Source: Deltaproteobacteria bacterium UBA3076
Lineage (GTDB): Bacteria > Desulfobacterota > Dissulfuribacteria > Dissulfuribacterales > UBA3076
DNA: 15,803 nt
NCBI GenBank assembly: GCA_002367355.1
Contig: DFBQ01000070.1
Span: 1-15,803, forward strand
Direction: 5' to 3'
Below the pieces are notes generated by a model, which worked only from the letters and a program-made list of their open reading frames with translations, had not been told where the DNA came from and did no database searches. Position 1 is the first letter of the stretch; each line of letters starts with the position of its first letter. A program made the position numbers and the translations under genes. Below are positions 8,758 through 14,509 of the stretch, in pieces.

Positions 8758-8890
8758 CCTAACCGTTCGGGGTAAGCTGACGCCAACACTGCGGGGCAAC
8801 CAACTTTGGAACATCACCGGACTTAATGCGGGGCACTGACTTTGAAAAACCGCCGCGCTGTTGGCGGTCATTATGACCCCATTGTTAAGC
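8758..8890 (-). repeat. Integron-type attC site 1 (downstream of 298-aa cassette), split by intron
   Basis: Read on the minus strand it begins with R'' GCTTAAC (8890-8884, matches RYYYAAC) and ends with GTTAGG (8763-8758). The missing last base of R' (GTTRRRY) is the C at 7965, beyond the intron. Interior arms pair: GGGG with CCCC, and CCGCCAACA with TGTTGGCG, giving the long imperfect hairpin of VCR-length attC sites. It shares many blocks with the site at 9809-9940 (for example AACAATGGGG, GGCGGTTTTTC, CAGTGC, CCGCAT). It starts 11 nt after the stop codon of the 298-aa gene, as expected for a cassette. Confidence 0.8.
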
Positions 8891-8901
8891 CTTTGATATT
8901 T

Positions 8902-9798
8902 TTATTCATTTGGGTGCCAGCCTGCACCTTGCTGAATTATTTCGTTTGTCCAAGCGAGTAATAGGCACAAACCGAGATTCTCAATGCCCCATTTTCTGCG
9001 CTCATTCCCTGCATAGCCACCATAAATTTGATACATTTGTTCATGATAATACTCGACAAAGCTTGCGTAAGGCCCGTCGGCGCCATAAAGGCTAAAATCT
9101 GAGTCGCCTTTTGTAGATTCTGTAAGGAATGAGATAATGCACTTTTGCTCAATTGCCTTATGTGCATCTTCAATTGTAATTTGGTCATATTTGCCAGAAT
9201 CAATGAGGTGATTTAGCTCAAGAATAATTAACGTAAGTGCTGTCAATTTGATTCTTGGCAATTCCCTAATGGCCTCAATCTGCTTTAAAATGGCTTTTGC
9301 CAAAGAAGAGTACTCTAATGCATCTTCTTTTGTAATTTTCACGTCTAATTTGTGGGCAGTTTGATTCCTTAAAGATTGTAATTCGCGTATTGCCCTGGCA
9401 GTTGATGGAGTTAAGGCTCCGGTATACTCAAGGTATGCAATAGGGCGTTGAAGGAGATTTTTATATTTTGTTTCATGGGGAGCTAATTCTTCGACTTTCT
9501 TTCTTGCCGCTATTTCTAAATCTTTCCATGATTCTAGAATTGCCGATGATGGCGAAATTTCTACCAGCTTGTATATTTCTGTTTTTTCGCCGATTTTAGT
9601 TTGCAGGTCGATTCCAGCTTCTTTAGCCTCTTCCTTTATTTGATCGAGTTCTTTGCGAAATTTTACCTCGAAATCTTTGTACTTAACGTTTTCCACAAAC
9701 GGCAAAAGAGACTTAATTGGCTTTCGTAACATGAAGGCCATCATGAGTACGACACATGGCCAAATAACCACATCAAGCAGTTTTATTATTTGGTCCAT
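8902..9798 (-). CDS. Membrane-anchored HEPN-like protein, integron cassette gene
   Basis: A 298-aa protein not assigned to a named family. Residues 8-24 are a hydrophobic segment (LDVVIWPCVVLMMAFML) followed by positive charges (RKPIK), suggesting one N-terminal membrane anchor with the rest cytoplasmic. Residues about 40-65 are highly charged and probably coiled coil. Around 85-175 is a helical region with LRNQTAH (about 143-149), an R-x4-H motif like HEPN/DUF4145-type domains, which are often RNases. Catalysis is inferred only. The gene is clearly more AT-rich than the SNF2 operon. It starts 10 nt after the R' box of the upstream attC, with no evident Shine-Dalgarno sequence, and ends 11 nt before the next attC. 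This is a classic cassette layout, so expression would depend on an upstream promoter. Confidence 0.85.
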   Translation of the reverse strand: MDQIIKLLDVVIWPCVVLMMAFMLRKPIKSLLPFVENVKYKDFEVKFRKELDQIKEEAKEAGIDLQTKIGEKTEIYKLVEISPSSAILESWKDLEIAARKKVEELAPHETKYKNLLQRPIAYLEYTGALTPSTARAIRELQSLRNQTAHKLDVKITKEDALEYSSLAKAILKQIEAIRELPRIKLTALTLIILELNHLIDSGKYDQITIEDAHKAIEQKCIISFLTESTKGDSDFSLYGADGPYASFVEYYHEQMYQIYGGYAGNERRKWGIENLGLCLLLAWTNEIIQQGAGWHPNE

Positions 9799-9808
9799 TT
9801 TTTTAGAG

Positions 9809-9940
9809 GCTTAACGCCCAGGGTAACCTGACGCAAACATGTGTAGTAACTAACATTGAAATACCACTGAACTTTATGCGGAGCACTGTCTTAGAAAAAC
9901 CGCCACACTGTTTGCGGTTAGGTTACCCCCATTGTTCCGC
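9809..9940 (-). repeat. Integron-type attC site 2 (downstream of 102-aa gene)
   Basis: Read on the minus strand it runs from a degenerate R'' GCGGAAC (9940-9934) to a perfect R' GTTAAGC (9815-9809). The arms GGGTAACCT and AGGTTACCC are perfectly complementary, followed by pairing of GCAAACA with TGTTTGC. The site starts 1 nt after the 102-aa stop codon. The R' bases TTAAGC of this site are complementary to R'' GCTTAA of attC 1, which is the rule for the two ends of one cassette. Length is 132 bp against 134 bp for site 1 with its intron removed. Confidence 0.78.
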
Positions 9941-9941
9941 A

Positions 9942-10250
9942 TCATTTTGAGAGAATTTTTCCGATATCAATAAGTTTCTTGCCATTTTTTTTGGAAGTGT
10001 TATAAATTTCATTTATCAATTCTTTTACTGCCTTGACTAACTCTTGTTGGTCTTCTTTCTTTAGATTTTTTTGGAGTTTGTTTAATCGGTTTGTAATCCT
10101 TCGTTTCTTTCCAAGTAAAGTGTAATCTTCAACTTCCCAATAGATTTCCCAATAATCGTACTTCTTAAATTTGTTGGCAATATCGGCTATCGTTGCTCCT
10201 TTCTCGACCAAGTCATTCATTTTTTCTAAATCATGCTTGCTTATTGCCAT
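9942..10250 (-). CDS. Small hypothetical protein, probable cassette gene
   Basis: A 102-aa, lysine-rich, AT-rich gene with a clear GGAGG 7 nt before the ATG. The first 30 residues (LEKMNDLVEKGATIADIANKF) resemble a helix-turn-helix of the 'waiting residues then IA..F' type. This is followed by an aromatic stretch YDYWEIYWEVEDY (about 31-43) and a basic segment GKKRRITNRLNKLQK. That composition would suit a small nucleic-acid-binding or antitoxin-like protein, but I do not recognise a family and assign no function. The stop codon lies one base before attC 2, so it probably forms a cassette with that site. Its upstream boundary is not clean: no R' box complementary to GCGGAAC is visible. Confidence 0.75.
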   Translation of the reverse strand: MAISKHDLEKMNDLVEKGATIADIANKFKKYDYWEIYWEVEDYTLLGKKRRITNRLNKLQKNLKKEDQQELVKAVKELINEIYNTSKKNGKKLIDIGKILSK

Positions 10251-10282
10251 TTGACACCCTCCTTATTTTATGCATAATGTGG

Positions 10283-10331
10283 AGCTAACGCGACAGCGTT
10301 ATCTCCACATTGCGGCGCGAAGCGCCGCAAC
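10283..10331. repeat. Two adjacent GC-rich hairpins upstream of the 102-aa gene
   Basis: On the plus strand, GCTAACGC (10285-10292) and its near-complement GCGTTATC sit inside outer arms TGTGGAG/CTCCACA. A second perfect hairpin TTGCGGCGC-GAA-GCGCCGCAA follows immediately. The first hairpin includes GTTAGCT on the minus strand, close to but not matching the GTTRRRY box. It could be a decayed attC or a REP-like element. It lies directly upstream of the 102-aa gene's ribosome-binding site. Confidence 0.5.
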
Positions 10332-10677
10332 CCATTTATTAACAACCACATTCACCTTGATATACTGATATTGAGTATATTCTCAAGCAAATGTACTTCG
10401 CCCTGTTATCATCCATTATATATTTCCCAGCCTCTCTCATTCCACGATTGATGTAGCGCTTTTTCTTTACAAAGAACAGATCCACCAGTTGTCAGATGAT
10501 ATCATTTACTCTATCGGCAAAATCAGGAATCGGCTTTAGAGTTCTGGTTTTGTTTTTTTAAAATAGTGACAGACAAAGATTTGGCTGCTGTCATGCCAGG
10601 CCAAAATCCCGCTTCTGGATAGACGCGTAATGCACTCGATGAATACTCATACAGACTGATAATTCAATGACTCAATT
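10332..10677. other. Gene-free stretch between 102-aa and 208-aa genes
   Basis: No supportable ORF. It holds a small palindrome (ATATACT...AGTATAT, 10360-10380) and the most decayed copy of the KPIPDFADEV module (10426-10576, annotated separately). In 10577-10677 I see nothing. Confidence 0.5.
10426..10576 (-). pseudogene. KPIPDFADEV module, copy A (decayed)
   Basis: Read on the minus strand this encodes KTRTLKPIPDFADRVNDII, then a stop where the other copies have tryptophan, then QLVDLFFVKKKRYIN. It aligns base by base with 14148-14299 and with the left half of 11451-11784. The reading frame is broken, so it is a relic. Unlike copies B and C, no AAA-ATPase tail is attached. The encoded peptide family is unknown to me. 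Confidence 0.65.
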
Positions 10678-11304
10678 TTAAAGAGGACGAAGGTAATATC
10701 CGTTAAGATATTCAAAAAACAATTCGCCTTTATGATCAGGTACATTGTCTGTATTTTCAAATAGAACAACGTCATTCCAATATTGAATCGAGTCATATAT
10801 TTCATCCCGGATTCTTCTTAATTCCTCTGCGCTTTGAAACAGGACTTCCACCTCCTCTTTTTTTAGACAGGGCATCCATAAACTTGCAATTTTCTGCTTT
10901 TCAGAAATGTCTTTTCCAAACCAGTTATGGCCCAGTTTTTTGATGAGCAGCTTTTTTAGTACTTTACATTCAGGATGAAATTTTGAATCCTCAGGATTCC
11001 GAATTTTATTTGAAGGTACAACCTGACATAATCCGGTTTTTTTTATCACGCCGTTAAATTCAACCTTGTAAACATTGGAATTTCCCCCAACTGCCTCTAT
11101 AGCAAGTTCAGGCGTGGGACTTGCGAATGCAGAAAATCTTCTGTTAGGGAATTCGTCAGGGCGTTTCCACTCCCAAAGGTTATCAACAATGTAAGGAACA
11201 TTGCCGGGCGGACGCATTGTGGGATAAGGTTTAAACAACGTGTTCGATACTTTCTTATTTTCCGATACTGCTCTGTAAATACCAATACTCGACATGTTAT
11301 TCAT
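10678..11304 (-). CDS. Orphan 208-aa protein, possible ADP-ribosyltransferase-like fold
   Basis: An intact AT-rich ORF of 208 aa; an internal ATG at codon 4 is an alternative start. The N-terminal half has YRAV (10-13), NVPYIVDNLWEWKRP and PNRRFSAFASPTPELA (about 53-68). A Y-R near the start followed by an R-rich segment and an S.FAS motif resembles the layout of some ADP-ribosyltransferase-like or RES-like toxins, but I cannot confirm this and see no unambiguous catalytic glutamate. The C-terminal half is helical and charged. No signal peptide or membrane segment is present. It stands alone between degraded modules on the minus strand. Its upstream 145 bp are AT-rich and could hold a promoter. 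Confidence 0.75.
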   Translation of the reverse strand: MNNMSSIGIYRAVSENKKVSNTLFKPYPTMRPPGNVPYIVDNLWEWKRPDEFPNRRFSAFASPTPELAIEAVGGNSNVYKVEFNGVIKKTGLCQVVPSNKIRNPEDSKFHPECKVLKKLLIKKLGHNWFGKDISEKQKIASLWMPCLKKEEVEVLFQSAEELRRIRDEIYDSIQYWNDVVLFENTDNVPDHKGELFFEYLNGYYLRPL

Positions 11305-11450
11305 CCAATGTTAAAGAATTAGTGTTTTTGCGAAAAAGTATTGATCTGTTTTCCAAATAGGTTACTAATACCTAAAAGCTAATAGCTGTTCATCACGGAT
11401 TAGTGTGGTATGATGAACCATTATTCAAAGCTAAACGCTCAGTTCAGGTC
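11305..11450. other. AT-rich intergenic region upstream of 208-aa gene
   Basis: No gene is visible. The DNA is AT-rich and is the likely place for the promoter of the minus-strand 208-aa gene, but no pair of -35/-10 boxes stands out. Confidence 0.35.
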
Positions 11451-11784
11451 TTTACAAAGAACAGATCCTCCAGCCGCCAGATGATTTCATTCACTTCATC
11501 GGCAAAATCAGGAATCGGCTTTAAATCTCTGGGTTTTGGTTTTTTGTAACCGTTCACGGGCAGGGGGTGTTTCTTGGAACGGCTTAACGGAAGCCCCCGT
11601 AGTTTTCTAGGCTTTTGCCTTGGGGGAGACCGCATCGCCGGAGCGCAGCATAGGCGAATGCGGAGGGGGCAAAATATCCCCCGGGGGCAAAAGCCTTAGA
11701 AAATAAGGGGCTGAAGTGTGAAAGTGAAAAGAAATGCCTCTTGCCCGTGAACGGTTACGGTTTTTTTAAAATAGTGACAGAAAC
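11451..11784 (-). pseudogene. KPIPDFADEV module, copy B, split by a 213-bp palindromic element
   Basis: Minus strand: the 5' remnant is 11784-11759 and the coding-like part is 11545-11451 (KPKPRDLKPIPDFADEVNEI then IWRLEDLFFVKT). The two halves join smoothly with copies A and C once 11546-11758 plus one copy of the 8-bp duplication are removed. It lies just downstream of the AAA-ATPase tail, in the same order as copy C. This copy lacks the right-hand end (KKKRH...) present in A and C. Confidence 0.65.
11546..11758. mobile_element. 213-bp MITE-like palindromic element with 8-bp target duplication
   Basis: Ends are perfect inverted repeats GTAACCGTTCACGGGCA (11546-11562 and its complement ending at 11758). 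Inner arms continue to pair imperfectly: CCCCCGTAGTTTTCTAGGC... against ...GCCTTAGAAAATAAGGGG, and CTTTTGCC against GGCAAAAG. The whole element can therefore fold into one long hairpin. The direct repeat GGTTTTTT flanks it (11538-11545 and 11759-11766). It has no transposase and would be a non-autonomous element mobilised in trans. The family is not recognised. Confidence 0.8.
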
Positions 11785-11787
11785 CAT

Positions 11788-12288
11788 TTAGCGTTCACTC
11801 CCTTTTTCCCCGAACAGGACCGGTATGGCTGTTTCCTTTCGTATTCTCCTGATGGCCTTGTAGATTTCATCCAGGGTGAGACTACTGCCGGCCTTGTTGT
11901 CCAGCATGGCTGCTACCTTGGCCTGGCGTGCGACAAGGTCGATCTCTCGAAGATGCATGGGATAGCGATCCACAAGGTCAAGGATTTGATTATTGTCCTG
12001 ATCACTATCCCTGAGGATGTTCTCCCAGTGGCGGATCTGCAACTCCTCGGCAGGGTAGTTGATACGCAGGGAACAGGTAAATTCCGGGGGTAGAAAGGAT
12101 TCCGGGGAAGAAGTGACTACGAACAGCATCCCCTGAAAGGTCCGCAATCTTTCCAGGAACTTGCTTCTCGACTGAAACCGGCTCTGGATGTCCTTGAAAT
12201 TGGAGAAATCCCCAAAGACGCCCTCATGGTCTACAAAAAGCGTTATGATTTCATAACCGGTTCGGGCCTCAAAGGAATAATTGCCTTG
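11788..12288 (-). pseudogene. C-terminal fragment of an AAA+-like ATPase
   Basis: The minus-strand frame is open from 12288 (preceded by TAG) to the stop at 11788, about 166 codons with no proper start. It contains a hydrophobic strand ending in D-x-E (ITLFVDHEGVFGDF, a Walker-B-like segment). Downstream are FLERLRTFQGMLFVVTSS (sensor-1-like strand) and a lid-like helical region ending IRRIRKETAIPVLFGEKG. Order and spacing match the second half of AAA+ modules. Walker A and everything before it are missing, so this is a truncated relic. Its last 37 or so codons are duplicated at 14510-14620. An internal TTG-initiated ORF from 12147 exists but is unlikely to be a real gene. Confidence 0.6.
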
Positions 12289-12471
12289 CTATTTTTCTTA
12301 AGAGCGTTGTTAATGGCCATATTGGGAAAACTGTTTTCAGTCTCGTCCCTTCCGAAATTATCTTTCTCTATCTGAGAGGCTGAGAGGTGAAGAAAAGGTC
12401 TATCGTGGGATCGCTATTGAGAAGGAGGAGATCGGAGATTACAAAATCATTTGTAGAAGATATAATTGGGG
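12289..12471. other. Intergenic region upstream of the TA pair
   Basis: No full gene. On the plus strand a coding-like tail reads LSERLRGEEKVYRGIAIEKE and ends at a TGA near 12492, which could be a relic of a lost gene. TATAAT at 12461-12466 with TTACAA at 12439 (16-bp spacing) is a possible second promoter for the TA operon. Confidence 0.3.
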
Positions 12472-12499
12472 TTGTACATTATGTCACATGTGATATATT
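12472..12499 (+). promoter_or_regulatory. Promoter with palindromic operator for the HigBA-like TA operon
   Basis: TTGTAC (12472-12477) and TATATT (12494-12499) are separated by 16 bp. Between them is the perfect 10-bp palindrome TCACATGTGA (12484-12493), a likely binding site for the HigA-like antitoxin (autoregulation is usual for HigBA). Transcription would begin at about 12506, the first base of the toxin ATG, and no Shine-Dalgarno sequence precedes it, suggesting a leaderless mRNA. Confidence 0.5.
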
Positions 12500-12505
12500 C
12501 TATCC

Positions 12506-12844
12506 ATGAGGCAACCTGCAAAACCACTGGTTTGGCTACACGGCGAAGTTAAAACGCCACCTTTCTCACAGAGTGCCAAAATCGACGCCGGGTTTCTACT
12601 TCGCAGGTTACAATCAGGTGAAAGTTTGTCATTGCCGCATTCTAGGCCGATGCCCGATATCGGTCCACGCTGTCACGAACTTCGCATCAATGACAAATCC
12701 GTAGCCTGGAGAATTATCTACAGAATAGATGCAGATCTCATTTTGATTCTTGAAGTGTTCGAGAAGAAAACGCAGAAGACGCCAAAACGAATTATTGATA
12801 TCTGCAGACAAAGAGCAAAACGGTTCGACACCGATTGCAAATGA
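12506..12844 (+). CDS. HigB/RelE-type toxin (Gp49-like)
   Basis: A 112-aa protein of the phage-derived Gp49-like/HigB group of the RelE superfamily, typically ribosome-dependent mRNA interferases. Diagnostic features are FLLRRLQSGESLSLPHSRPM (about 31-50), IGPRCHELRINDKSVAWRIIYRI and a final helix with KKTQKTPKRIIDICRQRAKR. This strand order and the 'hELR..d....RiiY' signature are typical of the family. The toxin gene precedes its antitoxin, the HigBA order, with a 20-nt gap. Length matches the family (about 110 aa). The start at 12506 is the only ATG that includes the first strand and has no visible ribosome-binding site. It is convergent with the BrnTA pair downstream. Confidence 0.9.
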   Translation: MRQPAKPLVWLHGEVKTPPFSQSAKIDAGFLLRRLQSGESLSLPHSRPMPDIGPRCHELRINDKSVAWRIIYRIDADLILILEVFEKKTQKTPKRIIDICRQRAKRFDTDCK

Positions 12845-12864
12845 GCATTAATTGAGATGGTGCT

Positions 12865-13188
12865 ATGAGAAAAGAAAAACGACAAAAACTCGAGCGACAG
12901 GGATGGAAAATTGGAAATGCTGCCGATTTTCTCGAACTTACCCCTGAGGAGAGTGCTTTTGTTGAACTCAAAGTTGCGCTCAGCAAATTCCTTAAGGAAC
13001 GACGGAAGCAAAGCACAATTACCCAGATTGAGCTGGCTAAATTGCTCAAATCGAGCCAATCCCGTATAGCCAAAATGGAAGCCGGGGATCCTTCTGTGTC
13101 AATTGACTTACTGATCCGCTCTCTACTGGCCATGGGTGCCACCAATAAAGACCTCGCTCAAACTATTTCTACATCTAAACTGGTCTAA
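12865..13188 (+). CDS. HigA-type antitoxin, XRE family (HTH_37-like)
   Basis: A 107-aa DNA-binding antitoxin. Residues about 31-100 form an XRE helix-turn-helix: ITQIELAKLLKSSQSRIAKM (about 52-71, recognition helix SQSRIAKME) followed by GDPSVSIDLLIRSLLAMGAT. The leading segment (NAADFLELTPEESAFVELKV) is the usual connector in HTH_37 antitoxins paired with Gp49-like toxins. It should neutralise the toxin and repress the operon by binding the TCACATGTGA operator. It is 20 nt downstream of the toxin in the same operon. No own promoter is evident. Confidence 0.9.
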   Translation: MRKEKRQKLERQGWKIGNAADFLELTPEESAFVELKVALSKFLKERRKQSTITQIELAKLLKSSQSRIAKMEAGDPSVSIDLLIRSLLAMGATNKDLAQTISTSKLV

Positions 13189-13397
13189 AAGAACCGGGTA
13201 AAGGAAGATAACCAGGCCTATCGGCGATCAAAGGCAGCCAGGGTGATACCGACTTAGGTAAAATAAATAATAATTCAAGTTCCATAAAGAAGATGCATTA
13301 AATTTAAATGAGCACGAATGGGTCAGTTATGATGAGCGTTGAAGTAGGGAGGGCTGACAACACCTGATGAAGATGCAGCGGAAGCCTCTTGAACAAT
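13189..13397. other. Gene-free spacer after the HigA-like gene
   Basis: About 210 bp with no supportable ORF and no clear signal. The distal end leads into the stem-loop at 13398-13432. Confidence 0.4.
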
Positions 13398-13432
13398 GGA
13401 TTGAGATCGACCTTCCAGGATCGACTCAATCC
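13398..13432. terminator. Stem-loop between convergent TA operons
   Basis: GGATTGAG-A-TCGA pairs with TCGA-CTCAATCC around a 10-nt loop, a 12-bp stem with one bulge. It sits between the end of the HigA-like gene and the stop codon of the BrnA-like gene, which converge, so a shared terminator is plausible. The T-runs on either side are weak. The flanks (AACAATGG on the left, GTTAGGC at 13439-13445) also recall an attC site. Confidence 0.4.
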
Positions 13433-13660
13433 TTATTGGGTTAGGCGCTGCGTGGAACGAGTTATGTCCAATAATGACCTCAACGCCTCATTCACTGACG
13501 CTGAATCATGGAAAGCCTCAGCGATATCCGGATCAAGGACGGCTACGTTTGCTCCTTCTTCTATTAGTCGCTTACAGTATTTCCCGCGAACAGCTTTGGA
13601 ATAGTCAAAATTGTACTCAGGACGTAACTCATCAATGCCTTTTTTATGTCTATCCTTCAT
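13433..13660 (-). CDS. BrnA-like antitoxin
   Basis: A 75-aa antitoxin partner of BrnT. The characteristic pattern is YNFDYSKAVRGKYCKRL, then NVAVLDPDIAEAFHDSASVN and EALRSLL. 'DPD(I/V)A..F.DS.(S/A)VNEALR' is a recurrent motif in antitoxins next to BrnT genes. I chose the ATG at 13660, which has AGGA upstream and overlaps the end of the toxin gene by 11 nt; an ATG at 13675 is also possible. A longer reading from 13768 merely extends the frame backwards through the toxin gene. The overlap implies translational coupling. The C-terminal ribbon-helix-helix-like segment should bind the operon promoter. Confidence 0.85.
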   Translation of the reverse strand: MKDRHKKGIDELRPEYNFDYSKAVRGKYCKRLIEEGANVAVLDPDIAEAFHDSASVNEALRSLLDITRSTQRLTQ

Positions 13661-13919
13661 GTCTTTTCCTTTCATGCGCAGTCGCCGGTCGCACGTTAAT
13701 GATACGCAAGCCTTCTCCTCTTTCTGTGTACCCGACAACAAGCAAGCGGTCACGGGAAGAGAAACCAATGGTTATATAGCGATGCTCGCCAACTGAGTGA
13801 TCGGGGTCATCAAAGGTTGCCGATAGCGAATCATAGAACACAGTTACCGCTTCGTCAAAAGAGACCGCGTGCTTTTTTAGGTTTCGTTTCGCCTTTTTTG
13901 GATCCCATTCGAACCGCAT
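13650..13919 (-). CDS. BrnT-family toxin
   Basis: An 89-aa RelE-fold ribonuclease toxin of the BrnT family. Family landmarks are the N-terminal FEWDPKKAKRNLKKHAVSFD (3-22), the central HSVGEHRYITIGFSSRDRLL (about 41-60), VVGYTERGEGLRIINVRPAT and the C-terminal ERKRHEG. BrnT inhibits translation by RNA cleavage (family knowledge). Length and start match the family exactly. It is first in the BrnT-BrnA operon. Immediately before the ATG is GGGGTTAGGTA, which gives a poor ribosome-binding site and includes a GTTRRRY-type heptamer. Confidence 0.93.
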   Translation of the reverse strand: MRFEWDPKKAKRNLKKHAVSFDEAVTVFYDSLSATFDDPDHSVGEHRYITIGFSSRDRLLVVGYTERGEGLRIINVRPATAHERKRHEG

Positions 13920-14096
13920 TACCTAACCCCGCCTCTCTCTTAGATATTACGCCTAACGAAAAATTCGGGTATCGCATCTTGAAAGCAGACGTTTCCCTTG
14001 AGGCGGATATATGCCGTTGCCGAGTGACATTGCACCCAGTCTTTCACCGTGGCTATTGAGCCTATCCTACCATGATGACTGATTAACATGTTTTTC
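13920..14096. other. Spacer upstream of the BrnT gene
   Basis: No supportable gene. It should hold the promoter of the minus-strand BrnTA operon; TAATAT near 13948-13943 on the minus strand is a candidate -10 box, with no convincing -35. Confidence 0.35.
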
Positions 14097-14134
14097 CTAT
14101 GATGGCAAAATTCGGTTGGATTTTGCCATCATAG
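14097..14134. repeat. Perfect 15-bp stem-loop
   Basis: CTATGATGGCAAAAT (14097-14111) and ATTTTGCCATCATAG (14120-14134) are exact reverse complements around the 8-nt loop TCGGTTGG. No T-run follows on either strand, so it is not a standard terminator. It abuts module copy C (14148) and may be a mini-element or a recombination scar. Confidence 0.6.
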
Positions 14135-14147
14135 TCAATTTGTTTTG

Positions 14148-14299
14148 CCCAGCCTCTGTCATTCCAGGATTGACGTGGCGCTTTTTCTTCACAGAGAACA
14201 GATCCTCCAGCCGCCAGTTGATATCAGTCACCTCATCGGCAAAATCAGGAATCGGCTTTACAACTCTGAGTTTTGGTTTTTTACAATAGTGACAGACAA
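14148..14299 (-). pseudogene. KPIPDFADEV module, copy C
   Basis: The best-preserved copy. The minus strand encodes CHYCKKPKLRVVKPIPDFAD, continuing EVTDINWRLEDLFSVKKKRH and VNPGMTEAGQ, in one open frame. The CxxC start is suggestive of a small zinc knuckle but could be chance. Copies A and B share the sequence at protein and DNA level. It is separated from its matching AAA-ATPase tail (14510-14620) by a 175-bp inverted-repeat element. A 158-aa frame reading through all of this is not credible as a gene. Confidence 0.6.
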
Positions 14300-14314
14300 C
14301 AGTCAACGAACAAC

Positions 14315-14489
14315 GAATATCGAATATCGAACAAGGAACCGCAGAATGTCGAAGGATGGTAAATATTTTTATGTTGAGGACCGTTAGATATATCTTGCGG
14401 TTCGAATAATCCGTATAGCAGAATCTCTGCCAAACTAAATGATAAAAAAACTTCATGATTCGAAATTCCTTGTTCGATATTCGATATTC
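14315..14489. mobile_element. 175-bp element with perfect 24-bp terminal inverted repeats
   Basis: Left end 14315-14338 starts GAATATCGAATATCGAACAA; right end 14466-14489 is its exact reverse complement over 24 bp, with imperfect pairing continuing inward (GAATGTCGAAG against GAATCATGAAG). There is no ORF of note inside. Such 'ATATCGAATATCGAAC' repeats look to me like dispersed small palindromic elements of environmental genomes. It interrupts copy C of the module at the place where copy B has only about 25 bp. Confidence 0.65.
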
Positions 14490-14509
14490 ATGAGCGCTTA
14501 TGTCCTTCT

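Noticed and set aside
8155..8789. Short ORFs on both strands inside the group II intron
   Set aside because: They lie in structured intron RNA (domains I-IV), have no family resemblance and no ribosome-binding sites; none resembles a reverse transcriptase.
10360..10380. ATATACT...AGTATAT palindrome
   Set aside because: A 7-bp AT-rich arm in an AT-rich spacer with no gene start nearby; it may be chance.
13661..13768. Longer start for the BrnA-like antitoxin (111 aa)
   Set aside because: The extra 36 residues are the toxin gene read in another frame; family length and the AGGA site favour the start at 13660.
13920..13957. GTTAGGT and GTTAGGC heptamers upstream of the BrnT gene as attC R' boxes
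   Set aside because: No matching R'' box or long paired arms are found; such heptamers are expected by chance about 30 times in a window of this size.
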